A stretch of DNA of 64,000 bases, taken from the NCBI RefSeq assembly GCF_014058705.1, contig NZ_CP059692.1:2175001-2239000 (forward strand). The letters are read 5' to 3'. The number at the start of each line of letters is the position of its first letter. Within the stretch, counting starts at the first letter, position 1. The DNA comes from Aureimonas mangrovi (GTDB taxonomy: Bacteria > Pseudomonadota > Alphaproteobacteria > Rhizobiales > Rhizobiaceae). Below the pieces are notes generated by a model. The model searched no databases, was not told the origin of the DNA, and was given only the letters and a program-made list of their open reading frames with translations. Below, one piece after another: positions 27,889 through 37,645 of the stretch. Made by a program: the position numbers and the translations under genes.

Positions 27889-30800
27889 TCAGGCCAGTTC
27901 GACGTCGAGAATGCCGGGCGCCGCACGGATCGCGCTCGCCATCTGGGGCGAGACGCGGTAGCGTCCGGGCATGGCGATCTCCACCTCCCGCTCGCCCCCG
28001 TCCTGCACGATCACCAGAGAGACGGCACTGTCGCCATCGGTCTTCAGATGCGCCCGCAGGGCTGCCAGCGGCGAGGCGTCGCGCATGAAGACGCGCATCG
28101 AGCTCTGCATCCGCTCCGCCTCCCGCTCCAGCGACTGGACCGACTGAACCCGCAGGGAGATGCCCTCCGGCCTGTCTTCCGCCGAAACCGTGACGATGAC
28201 CGAGCTGCCCGGCTCCAGCATCTCGCGATAGGCGACGAGCGTCTCGGTGAAGAGCACCACCTCGTACTGTCCGGTCGCGTCGGAGAGCTGGACGATGCCG
28301 ATCTTGCCGCCGGTGCGTGTCTTTCGCTCCTGGCGCGAAGTGACCGTGCCGGCCACCCGGCCCGCCGTCGCGCCCTTGCGCACGCTCGCCACCACCTCCT
28401 TGTAGGACTGCACGTTCAGGCGCTTCAGCGCCTTGGCATATTCGTCGAGCGGGTGAGCGGAAAGGTAGAAGCCGATCGACTGATGCTCGCGCATCAGCTT
28501 CTCGGCGCTCGTCCAGATGCCAGGCTGCGTGAAGCGCAGTTTCTCCGGCTCGGCGCCGGCCCCGCCGAACATGTCGTGCTGGTTCGAGGTGCGCCCCTCG
28601 TGCGCCGTCAGCGCATAACCGGCCATGCGCTCCAGATTGGCGCACAGGAGCGCGCGGTCGTGTCCGAAACAATCGAGCGCACCGGCGCAGATCAGATGCT
28701 CCAGCGTGCGCTTGTTGACGATCTTTGGATCGATGCGCGCGCAGAAGTCCTCGAGACTCGCGAAACGGCCGCCCTCTTCGCGCAGCGCCACGATATGATC
28801 CACTGCATGTTCGCCGACGCCCTTGATGGCCGCGAGCGAATAGAGGATGCGCCCCTCCTCCACCTCGAAGGGCCGATACGATGTCTGCACCGAAGGCGCG
28901 ACGATCTCGATGCCGAGGCGCATCGCATCGACGCGGAAATCGTTGAGCTTGTCCGTGTTGCCGCTGTCGAGCGTCATCGAGGCGGCGAGGAACTCGGTGG
29001 CGTGGTTCGCCTTCAGATAAGCCGTCTGGTAGGCGACGAGCGCGTAGGCTGCCGCGTGGCTCTTGTTGAAGCCGTAGTCGGCGAACTTGGCCAGAAGGTC
29101 GAAGATCGTGTTCGCCTGCGCCTTCGCGATGCCGCCCTCCAGCGCGCCTTCGACGAAGCGCACGCGCTGCTTGTCCATCTCCGCGCGAATCTTCTTGCCC
29201 ATCGCGCGGCGCAGGAGATCGGCCTCGCCGAGCGTGTAGCCCGACAGGACCTGGGCGATCTGCATCACCTGTTCCTGATAGACGATCACGCCCTGGGTCT
29301 CGCGCAGGATCGGCTCCATCTTGGGATGGATGATCTCGACATCCTCCTCGCCGTGCTTGCGCGCGTTGTAGACCGGGATGTTTTCCATCGGGCCGGGGCG
29401 GTAGAGCGCCACCAGCGCGATGATGTCCTCGAAACAGTCCGGTCGCATCCCGATCAGCGCCTTGCGCATGCCGACCGATTCCACCTGGAACACGCCGACG
29501 GTCTCGCCGCGCGTCATCATCTCGTAGGTCTTGGCATCGTCGAGCGGCAGCGCACCGAGGTCGAGGGACACGCCCTTTCTAGCGATCAGCGCCACCGCCG
29601 TCTGCAGTGTCGTCAGCGTTTTCAGGCCGAGGAAGTCGAACTTCACGAGCCCGGCCTGCTCGACCCACTTCATGTTGTACTGCGTGACCGGCATGTCGGA
29701 GCGCGGATCGCGGTACATCGGCACGAGCTTGGAGAGCGGACGGTCCCCGATGACGATGCCGGCCGCGTGCGTGGACGCGTGGCGGTAGAGCCCTTCGAGC
29801 TTCAACGCGATCGACAGGAGGCGATCGACGATCTCCTCCTTCTCGCGCGCCTCCTGCAGGCGCGGCTCCTCCTCGATCGCCTGCGCGAGCGTGACGGGGT
29901 TGGCGGGGTTGGCCGGCACCAGCTTGCAGAGCTTGTCGACATGGCCGTAGCTCATCTCGAGCACGCGCCCGACGTCACGCAGGACGGCGCGCGCCTGCAT
30001 CGACCCGAAGGTGATGATCTGCGCCACCTGCTCTCGGCCGTACTTGGCCTGGACGTAGCGGATCACCTCCTCGCGCCGGTCCTGACAGAAGTCGATGTCG
30101 AAGTCGGGCATCGACACGCGGTCCGGGTTGAGGAAGCGCTCGAACAGCAGAGAGAAGCGGAGCGGATCGAGGTCGGTGATGGTCAGCGACCACGCGACGA
30201 GCGAGCCGGCGCCCGAACCGCGGCCCGGGCCCACCGGTATCCCTTGCGCCTTCGCCCATTTGATGAAGTCGGCAACGATCAGGAAGTAGCCGGGAAAGCC
30301 CATCCGCTCGATGACCGAGAGCTCGAAGGCCAGACGCTCGCGATAGTCGTCCTCGCTCTGTCCCGGCGCCGTCCCGTGATAGGAGAGGCGCGCGGCCAGC
30401 CCCTCCTCCGCCTGACGCCGCAACTCGGCGACCTCGGCCCGCTGCGCTTCTTCCGGATCGGCGTCGGCGCCCGCGAAACGCGGCAGGATCGGCTTGCGAG
30501 TGCGCGGACGGAACGAGCAGCGCCGCGCGATCTCGACCGTGTTCGACAGCGCCTCGGGCAGATCGGCGAAGAGCTCGCCCATCTCCTCGGCCGACTTCAG
30601 ACAATGGTCGGGCGTCAGGCGACGGCGATCCTCGTGACTGACGAGACGGTTCTCGGCGACCGCGATCAGCGCGTCATGGGCATCGAAATCTTCGCGTGCG
30701 AAAAAATAGGGCTCGTTGGTCGCCACGAGCGGCAGCTCGAACTCGTAGGCGAGATCGACGATGTCGGCCTCCAGCCGCTGCCAGCGATCGCCGTGACGCT

Positions 30801-31365
30801 GGAGTTCGACATACAGTCTGTCCGCAAATAGCGCCTTCAGCCGCTCCAGCCGCGCGCGCGCCACCGGTTCGCGGCCGGCGTCCAGCGCCGCGTCCACCGG
30901 GCCGAGCGGCCCGCCGGTCAGCGCGATGACGCCTTCGCAGCGTCCTTCCAGCCATTCGGCGAGGATGTGGGGACGCGCGTCGCCGCCATGGGCGAGATAG
31001 GCCATGGAGACGATTTCGACGAGATTGGCGTAGCCCTCTTCCGTCGCGGCGATGAAGGCCATCGGCGCCATGGAAGAGAACGCGTTACGCTCGCGCCCCT
31101 GCCCCGACGGCTCGCCCGCGTCCGAAAAGTCGACGTCGAGCTGGCAGCCGACGATGGGCTGGATCCCGGCCTTGGCCGCCTTCTCCGAGAATTCGAGGGC
31201 CCCGAAGAGATTGTTGGTATCGGCGATACCGATCGCCGGCGCCCCGTCCGCCTTGGCGAACTTGACGATCTGGTCGATGCGCAGCGCGCCTTCCAGAAGA
31301 GAGAAGGCGCTGTGGATGCGCAGATGGATGAAGCCTGGCCCGTTCGCCGCCGTCGCCTCGCCCAT
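27889..31365 (-). CDS. dnaE: DNA polymerase III alpha subunit
   Basis: 1158 residues from the ATG at 31365, which has AAGGG eight bases upstream; the ATG at 31371 is too close. The PHP domain comes first (HLRIHSAFSLLEGALR, IADTNNLFG), then the polymerase core with the active-site motif MPDFDIDFC, the tandem helix-hairpin-helix region (FNKSHAAAYALVAY upstream of it) and an OB fold (AGTVTSRQERKTRTGGKIGIV). The length and N-terminus match replicative DnaE1 rather than the shorter SOS polymerase DnaE2, and no imuA/imuB genes flank it. It ends head to head with dinB, 12 bases apart. Confidence 0.94.
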   Translation of the reverse strand: MGEATAANGPGFIHLRIHSAFSLLEGALRIDQIVKFAKADGAPAIGIADTNNLFGALEFSEKAAKAGIQPIVGCQLDVDFSDAGEPSGQGRERNAFSSMAPMAFIAATEEGYANLVEIVSMAYLAHGGDARPHILAEWLEGRCEGVIALTGGPLGPVDAALDAGREPVARARLERLKALFADRLYVELQRHGDRWQRLEADIVDLAYEFELPLVATNEPYFFAREDFDAHDALIAVAENRLVSHEDRRRLTPDHCLKSAEEMGELFADLPEALSNTVEIARRCSFRPRTRKPILPRFAGADADPEEAQRAEVAELRRQAEEGLAARLSYHGTAPGQSEDDYRERLAFELSVIERMGFPGYFLIVADFIKWAKAQGIPVGPGRGSGAGSLVAWSLTITDLDPLRFSLLFERFLNPDRVSMPDFDIDFCQDRREEVIRYVQAKYGREQVAQIITFGSMQARAVLRDVGRVLEMSYGHVDKLCKLVPANPANPVTLAQAIEEEPRLQEAREKEEIVDRLLSIALKLEGLYRHASTHAAGIVIGDRPLSKLVPMYRDPRSDMPVTQYNMKWVEQAGLVKFDFLGLKTLTTLQTAVALIARKGVSLDLGALPLDDAKTYEMMTRGETVGVFQVESVGMRKALIGMRPDCFEDIIALVALYRPGPMENIPVYNARKHGEEDVEIIHPKMEPILRETQGVIVYQEQVMQIAQVLSGYTLGEADLLRRAMGKKIRAEMDKQRVRFVEGALEGGIAKAQANTIFDLLAKFADYGFNKSHAAAYALVAYQTAYLKANHATEFLAASMTLDSGNTDKLNDFRVDAMRLGIEIVAPSVQTSYRPFEVEEGRILYSLAAIKGVGEHAVDHIVALREEGGRFASLEDFCARIDPKIVNKRTLEHLICAGALDCFGHDRALLCANLERMAGYALTAHEGRTSNQHDMFGGAGAEPEKLRFTQPGIWTSAEKLMREHQSIGFYLSAHPLDEYAKALKRLNVQSYKEVVASVRKGATAGRVAGTVTSRQERKTRTGGKIGIVQLSDATGQYEVVLFTETLVAYREMLEPGSSVIVTVSAEDRPEGISLRVQSVQSLEREAERMQSSMRVFMRDASPLAALRAHLKTDGDSAVSLVIVQDGGEREVEIAMPGRYRVSPQMASAIRAAPGILDVELA

Positions 31366-31537
31366 CGCCATCACCCTTCGCACACATCCAGATACCGGTA
31401 GAGAACTCGACTCGCCACGCCGGCAGACGATCACCCTGCCCGACCGAGATGCATTTGTCGTGCCACCGCGCCGCGTGGTCCACGCATTCCACAGCGCGCG
31501 ACCTGCATCGAGACCGGGTACGCAACCGTGAAAATGA

Positions 31538-31621
31538 TTAGACGACGGTCGCGAAAAGGCTGAAGCAGAGGACGAAGGCCGAGATCGCGGCGAGAGAGGC
31601 GCATTCCTTGACGAGCAGCAT
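31538..31621 (-). CDS. Very small single-span membrane peptide under LexA control
   Basis: 27 residues (MLLVKECASLAAISAFVLCF...) from the ATG at 31621, which has GGAG nine bases upstream. An in-frame ATG at 31651 would give 37 residues (MNIDKPENSP added), but it has no ribosome binding site and overlaps the LexA box. Most of the peptide is one hydrophobic segment, starting with charged KE. It lies between the DNA polymerase III gene and the LexA box. Size, membrane segment and SOS control are like SidA of Caulobacter (29 residues, blocks division through FtsW/FtsN). Whether it has that role, or any sequence relation, cannot be judged from this window. Confidence 0.6.
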   Translation of the reverse strand: MLLVKECASLAAISAFVLCFSLFATVV

Positions 31622-31645
31622 CGGACTGTTCTCCGGTTTGTCGAT

Positions 31646-31660
31646 GTTCATGTTTTGTTC
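31646..31660 (-). promoter_or_regulatory. LexA box (GTTC-N7-GTTC), perfect match
   Basis: GTTC at 31646-31649 and GTTC at 31657-31660, seven bases apart (GAAC-N7-GAAC on the transcribed strand). This is exactly the direct repeat bound by LexA in rhizobia and other alphaproteobacteria. A TTGACT box lies on the minus strand at about 31670-31675, so the LexA box falls on the -10/+1 region, as expected for repression of the small peptide gene. Confidence 0.75.
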
Positions 31661-31676
31661 TAGTGCGACTGAAGAG

Positions 31677-31922
31677 TCAACCCTCGTCGTCCTCGTCCCC
31701 GCCGTTTGCCTCCAAGCCCCCTGTCTCCCTGCTTTCCAGCGCCTTGTCGCGCCGGGCCTCTGCGCGCTCCAGGAGTTTCGCGAGTGACGATCCGCTGCTC
31801 CCAGCGGCACGGCTCTCGAGGCGCCTGAGCACCAGCAGTTCGAATGCATGACGGGCGCGTACCGCCTCCACCGCCCTGCGCTGGGCGGCGATGCGGCGGG
31901 CGAGCGGGTCGCCCTCCGTCAC
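31677..31922 (-). CDS. Possible small charged protein, uncertain
   Basis: 81 codons from a GTG at 31922 (GGGGA five bases upstream). The translation is strongly helical and charged (ARRIAAQRRAVEAVRARHAF) and ends in GGDEDDEG. Its codons end mostly in G or C, but with more rare choices (AGG, ACA, TTG) than neighbouring genes. The stop codon overlaps the TTGACT box of the LexA-controlled promoter. It may be a real small gene or only an open frame; the frame also stays open further upstream. Confidence 0.3.
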   Translation of the reverse strand: MTEGDPLARRIAAQRRAVEAVRARHAFELLVLRRLESRAAGSSGSSLAKLLERAEARRDKALESRETGGLEANGGDEDDEG

Positions 31923-32093
31923 GGTCGTCCCCGCCCAGCGGAGACGCGCGATACGGTGTCGTTCAAGAAAAGACTGGCCTTGTCTGCGCGGAATGTCGTA
32001 GCGACCGCACGAGAACGCGCGATCGATGTCGGCCGGAAAGGTCGGCGGCTGGCCCATCCCGAAGGGCGCGACGCGCCCAATGCGGAGGAAATG

Positions 32094-32633
32094 ATGGGAG
32101 CGCTGCTCTTGTTCAGCCGGTCCGTGGATCGGCTGAACGCCGGATTTGCGGTCATCGCGGAATACATGGTCCTTGCTGCGGTGCTGATCAGCGGCGGAAA
32201 CGCGCTCCTGCGCTACACGCTCAATATCAGTTCGAACGGCGCGATCGAGATCCAGTGGTATCTTCTCGCCGGCATGGTGCTTCTGGGCTCGGCCTATACG
32301 CTGCGCATGAACGAACATGTGCGCGTGGACCTCATCTATTCCACGCTCGCGCCGCGCACGCGTCTCTATGTCGACATCATCGGCTTCGCCGTCCTGTTCC
32401 TCCCAGTCGTCGGATACCTGTTCAGCCTGTGCTGGCCGTTCTTCTGGCGCTCGTTCATCTCGGGGGAAACGTCGATGAACGCGGGCGGGCTGATCCTGTG
32501 GCCGGCGAAGGCGGCGCTGCCGCTCGGCTTCGGCCTCCTGTTCCTGCAGGGCCTTTCGGAGCTCATCAAGCGCTTTGCCGCGCTCGCCGGGCTGATCGAG
32601 CTCGAAACGAAGTACGAAAAGCCTCTTCAGTAG
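32094..32633 (+). CDS. TRAP transporter small permease subunit (DctQ type)
   Basis: 179 residues from the ATG at 32094, five bases after GGAGG; a frame open since 31848 is not supported. There are four membrane segments, as usual for DctQ, and the family's conserved region EIQWYLLAGMVLLGSAYTLRMNEHVRVDLIY between the second and third. The protein works with DctM in sodium-driven uptake of organic acids or similar anions. It is followed 23 bases later by the dctM-type gene. The long second loop (PFFWRSFISGETSMNAGG) fits the mannitol/chloroaromatic subgroup. Confidence 0.9.
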   Translation: MGALLLFSRSVDRLNAGFAVIAEYMVLAAVLISGGNALLRYTLNISSNGAIEIQWYLLAGMVLLGSAYTLRMNEHVRVDLIYSTLAPRTRLYVDIIGFAVLFLPVVGYLFSLCWPFFWRSFISGETSMNAGGLILWPAKAALPLGFGLLFLQGLSELIKRFAALAGLIELETKYEKPLQ

Positions 32634-32656
32634 GCCGCAGACCGGAGGGGTCGCTC

Positions 32657-34198
<1,542 letters not shown>

Positions 34199-34212
34199 CG
34201 CGCCCAAAAGAA

Positions 34213-34240
34213 GAGGCCGGCGGATCGCTCCGCCGGCCTC
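34213..34240. terminator. Bidirectional terminator, dctM / dctP type genes
   Basis: A 12-base-pair perfect stem (34213-34224 with 34229-34240) with a TCGC loop is flanked by AAAAGAA on the left and TTTTCTT on the right. It ends both the dctM-type gene (plus) and the dctP-type gene (minus). Confidence 0.93.
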
Positions 34241-34269
34241 TTTTCTTGTGCCTCGATGCTGCCCGCCGC

Positions 34270-35373
34270 CTAGCGTCCGGCAGCCTGCTGCGCATAGGCG
34301 TAGCTGTCGTTGGTGAACTCGGCGACGCGGAACCATTCGTAGCTCTGCGTGCGGAACTCGTTCCACGGGTCGAAGATCTTCTTCCAGTTCTCGTTGGTCT
34401 CGTCGAGTTGCCGATAGAGGTTCTGCGCCGAATCGTAGGCGGCGTCGAGAACGTCGCGCGGCAGGGGGCGAAGCTGGGCGCCCTTGCCGACGAGCGAGCG
34501 GATCGCGCGCATGTTCTTCACGTCGTAATCGGCGGTCATGTCGAGGTTCGCGGCCATGGAAGCCGTCTCCAGCGCGGCCTTGTATGAGTCCGGCAGGCCA
34601 TCGAACTGCTCGCGGTTGAAGATGTAGTGGACCGTCGGCCCGGCCTCCCAGAAGGCGGGGTAATAGTAGTAGGGCGCAACCTGATAGAAGCCGAGCTTCT
34701 CGTCATCGTAGGGGCCGACGAACTCGGTCGCGTCCAGCGTGCCGCGCTCCAGCGCCGGATAGACGTCGCCGCCGGCAAGCTGCTGGCCGACGACGCCGAG
34801 CGGCTGGAGCACCTGTCCCGCGATGCCCGCGATGCGCATCTTCAGGCCCTGCAGGTCGGCGACCGAGTTGATTTCGTTGCGGAACCAGCCGCCCATCTGC
34901 GTGCCGGTGTTGCCGCCGGGGCGCGCCGTCACGTTGTAGGACTGCAGGAACTCGTCGATCAGTTCGTTGCCGCCACCGTGATAAAGCCAGGCGTTCTGCT
35001 GGCGCGCGTTCAGGCCGAAGGGAATCGCCGAGCCGATGGCGAAGGTCGGATCCTTGCCGACATAGTAGTAGAGGACGGAGTGCGCGGCCTCGACCGTGCC
35101 GTCCTGCACCGCGTCGAGCGCGGAAAGGCCCGGCACCAGTTCACCCGCCGGGAAGAGCTGGATGGTGAACTGCCCCTCCGTGATGTCCGAAACCATCTGG
35201 GCGAAGCGCTGCGAGGCGCCGAAGAGCGTGTCGAGCGTGTTCGGGAAACTCGAGGTCATGCGCCAGCGGATGCGCGGGCGCTCCTGGGCGATCGCCGGAG
35301 CGGCAAGTGCGACGCTGGCCGCCGCGCCGCCCGAGACAATGCCGGCCTGCTTGAAGAATTGGCGACGATCCAC
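34270..35373 (-). CDS. TRAP transporter substrate-binding protein (DctP family) with Tat signal
   Basis: 367 residues from the GTG at 35373, eight bases after GGAGG. The N-terminus VDRRQFFKQAG is a twin-arginine signal followed by a hydrophobic segment cut after AIAQ, so the protein is exported folded. The mature part has the DctP pattern (FAQMVSDITEGQFTIQLFPAGEL, GTQMGGWFRNEI, LKMRIAGIAGQVLQPLGV). Proteins of this group often bind 2-oxo acids. It delivers the ligand to the permease encoded convergently next to it. Confidence 0.92.
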   Translation of the reverse strand: MDRRQFFKQAGIVSGGAAASVALAAPAIAQERPRIRWRMTSSFPNTLDTLFGASQRFAQMVSDITEGQFTIQLFPAGELVPGLSALDAVQDGTVEAAHSVLYYYVGKDPTFAIGSAIPFGLNARQQNAWLYHGGGNELIDEFLQSYNVTARPGGNTGTQMGGWFRNEINSVADLQGLKMRIAGIAGQVLQPLGVVGQQLAGGDVYPALERGTLDATEFVGPYDDEKLGFYQVAPYYYYPAFWEAGPTVHYIFNREQFDGLPDSYKAALETASMAANLDMTADYDVKNMRAIRSLVGKGAQLRPLPRDVLDAAYDSAQNLYRQLDETNENWKKIFDPWNEFRTQSYEWFRVAEFTNDSYAYAQQAAGR

Positions 35374-35579
35374 CTGGATTTCCTCCCATGCTGGGCCGAT
35401 CTCGCGCCGGCCGTGAAACGGCCGGATACAAGCGGAAGCGGCCCTGCCGCACAAGTGGACGGATCGCATTTTCGCCGTTCTTTCGATCCGAGGAGCTCGC
35501 CAGACGATTCCGAAGGGTTTCCACCACTTTGCGAGATCTCTATCGTTTTCGCGGCGAGAGAGAAGAAAGGCATTCCCGG

Positions 35580-36026
35580 ATGGGCGAGATCAGGGCGCTG
35601 GAGCGTGGGGACAAGCAGAACTGGCAGAAGCTCTGGCAAGGCTATCAGGCCTTTTACGAGGTTTCGATCTCTCCCGAGGTGAGCGAGGAGACGTTCGAAC
35701 GTCTGCTTGCCCCGGACGAGCCGATGCACTGCGCCCTCGCGGTCGAGGATGGCGAGCCCGTCGGCCTCGTCCACTACATCTTCCATCGCTCCACATGGAC
35801 GCGCGGCGACTACTGCTACCTGCAGGACCTCTTCGTCGATGCGGCTGTGCGAGGCCGCGGCACCGGCCGCGCGCTGATCGAGCATGTGCGCGAAAAAGCG
35901 GAGGCGGCCGGCGCCTCGCGGGTCTACTGGCTCACGCAGGAGGCCAATCATGACGCGCGCGCCCTCTACGACAAGGTCGCCGAGCGCAGCGGATTCATCC
36001 AGTACCGCCAGGTTCTGGGTACATGA
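35580..36026 (+). CDS. GNAT family N-acetyltransferase
   Basis: 148 residues from the ATG at 35580; the frame runs further upstream, and longer starts are possible. The acetyl-CoA loop is RGRGTGRALIEHV (about 98-110), preceded by the LQDLFVDAAVRG strand, and followed by the YWLTQEANHDARALYDKVAERSGFIQY end typical of GCN5-related enzymes. It acts in the cytoplasm on an amine not identifiable here. It is divergent from the TRAP binding protein and followed by a cold-shock gene. Confidence 0.88.
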   Translation: MGEIRALERGDKQNWQKLWQGYQAFYEVSISPEVSEETFERLLAPDEPMHCALAVEDGEPVGLVHYIFHRSTWTRGDYCYLQDLFVDAAVRGRGTGRALIEHVREKAEAAGASRVYWLTQEANHDARALYDKVAERSGFIQYRQVLGT

Positions 36027-36158
36027 AAACCTCGCCCCGCCTGTCTCCAAACTGTCTTAATATGGCCGGCGAGGACTTTTCGTTTGCCGAGAGGCCTCGC
36101 GTCAGTCATGGTCTGCGCGCGCACGATGCGCTCGACTTGGAACGAACAGGTTTTTTCA

Positions 36159-36368
36159 ATGGCTACTGGTACCGTTAAGTTCTTCAACGCTGACAAGGGC
36201 TTCGGCTTCATTACCCCCGATGACGGCGGAAAGGATCTGTTCGTGCACATCTCCGACGTCGAGCGTTCGGGCATGTCCTCGCTCACCGACGGTCAGAAGG
36301 TTTCTTTCGACAGCGCGCCGGATACGCGCGGCAAGGGTCCGAAGGCCGTGAACCTTCAGAGCGCCTGA
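36159..36368 (+). CDS. cspA: Cold-shock protein (CspA family)
   Basis: 69 residues, the standard size. The RNA-binding motifs RNP1 (KGFGFI) and RNP2 (LFVHIS) and the usual start TGTVKFFN are present. It is an RNA/ssDNA chaperone. The leader of about 100 bases upstream is GC-rich, with repeated GCGCGC runs, and the ATG has no good ribosome binding site (AACAGG then a T run). That fits the structured, temperature-sensitive leaders of csp mRNAs. A strong terminator follows. Confidence 0.95.
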   Translation: MATGTVKFFNADKGFGFITPDDGGKDLFVHISDVERSGMSSLTDGQKVSFDSAPDTRGKGPKAVNLQSA

Positions 36369-36407
36369 TTGCGCTTCAGATCGCGCAACCCGCGATCCAA
36401 GCATTGG

Positions 36408-36434
36408 AAGGGCGCCTCGGGCGCCCTTTTTTTT
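36408..36434 (+). terminator. Intrinsic terminator of cspA
   Basis: A 9-base-pair stem (36408-36416 with 36420-36428) with a TCG loop, followed by six more T residues, 40 bases after the cspA stop. Confidence 0.93.
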
Positions 36435-36496
36435 ATCGCGACGTGCGGTCGCGCGGCACACATATTCCTTAAGCTATAAGACGTATCCTCGCAGTG

Positions 36497-37630
36497 ATGA
36501 CGCGCCGCTCTTTCGCCATCTGGCATACGCTCTTCGGCGAAGATGCCGTCGATCCGCAGACGCGGGACGAGCTCGGCCGCCTCCTCTTCACCACCATCGT
36601 GCCGAAGACGATCGTCGGCATCTCGCTCGTCGCCTTCTCCGCCCTCCTGCACATGAAGACCGGCGACAACGCGATGATCGCCATCGGCATTGCGGGCCTT
36701 CTCGCCACGACCTACCGCATCGCCTGCGTGCTCCTGTTCCGCCGCTACGAAGCGACCGCCCGCGTCGTGACATGGGAGCGTGCCTACGGCATCGGCAATT
36801 TCTGGTTCGCGCTCGTTCTGGCGGTCTTCTCCTTCGTTGCGGTCCCGATGGAAGGCGCCTCGGCTAAGCTGATGGCGGCGATCCTCGTCGTCGGCTTCTG
36901 CGCCGGCATCGTCGGGCGGGCCTCTGTAAGGCCGTGGATCGCGATCCCCACCGTGCTGATCTCCGGGGGCGCGCTAGCGCTGGCAACAGCGCTGCATCCC
37001 GGGCCCGAGCATCTCGTCATCGCAGCCGTCCTCGTTGCGATGACGGCCGGAAGCTTCGACATGATCATCAACACCTACAACATCACGCTGGAGCATCTGA
37101 CAACACGTCAGCGCTTTGCGGAAATGGCGGGGGAGGATTCGCTGACGCGGCTGCCGAACCGCTCGATGCTGCACGAAAGACTCGACGCGCTGTTCGCGCA
37201 CAAGGAGCCGCAGCTGATCGCGATCCACTTCGTTGACCTCGATCACTTCAAGGCGATCAACGACACCTACGGGCACGCAGCCGGCGACACCATTCTCGTG
37301 GAGGTCGCCAAGCGCATGCGGGCCGTTCTGACACGCGGCGCCTTCGCCGCGCGCCTCGGCGGAGACGAATTCGTCATCGTCCAGCCGAATATCGACGACG
37401 AGGCCCAGGCCCAGGCGCTCAGCCGCGACGTCGTGAAAGCGATCAGTTGGCCGATCTTCCTGCCGCATGGCGCGGTCAATATTCAGGTCAGCGATGGCTG
37501 CTGCATCGTGGAAACAACGGCGGCGACCGGGGCGGAGGCAATGGCCGCCGCCGATGCCGCCCTCTACGAGGCGAAGCGCGACGGGCGCGGAAGGGCCATC
37601 GTGCGCGGCTACCGGCCGGACGCGGCCTGA
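36497..37630 (+). CDS. Membrane-bound diguanylate cyclase (GGDEF)
   Basis: 377 residues from the ATG at 36497; a GTG one codon earlier is also possible. The N-terminal half has about six membrane segments (residues 30-195), a sensor region with no recognised motif. The GGDEF domain follows, with DSLTRLPNRSMLHERL, the intact active loop RLGGDEFV and the DxLMYxAK-type end (ADAALYEAKRDGRGR). No RxxD inhibitory site is seen five residues before GGDEF. It should make cyclic di-GMP from two GTP. There is no EAL domain. It is convergent with pqqE, 15 bases apart. Confidence 0.92.
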   Translation: MTRRSFAIWHTLFGEDAVDPQTRDELGRLLFTTIVPKTIVGISLVAFSALLHMKTGDNAMIAIGIAGLLATTYRIACVLLFRRYEATARVVTWERAYGIGNFWFALVLAVFSFVAVPMEGASAKLMAAILVVGFCAGIVGRASVRPWIAIPTVLISGGALALATALHPGPEHLVIAAVLVAMTAGSFDMIINTYNITLEHLTTRQRFAEMAGEDSLTRLPNRSMLHERLDALFAHKEPQLIAIHFVDLDHFKAINDTYGHAAGDTILVEVAKRMRAVLTRGAFAARLGGDEFVIVQPNIDDEAQAQALSRDVVKAISWPIFLPHGAVNIQVSDGCCIVETTAATGAEAMAAADAALYEAKRDGRGRAIVRGYRPDAA

Positions 37631-37645
37631 GGCGTCTGCCTTCGC

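Noticed and set aside
28048-30831. A 927-codon open frame on the plus strand opposite dnaE
   Set aside because: It is antisense to a clear DNA polymerase III gene. The translation is low-complexity Arg/Leu/Val/Asp with no domain, as expected from high-GC codon bias.
27889-31365. dnaE as the SOS polymerase DnaE2
   Set aside because: Its length (about 1158 residues) and N-terminus fit DnaE1, and imuA/imuB are absent, although a LexA box lies near. The box is placed for the small peptide gene.
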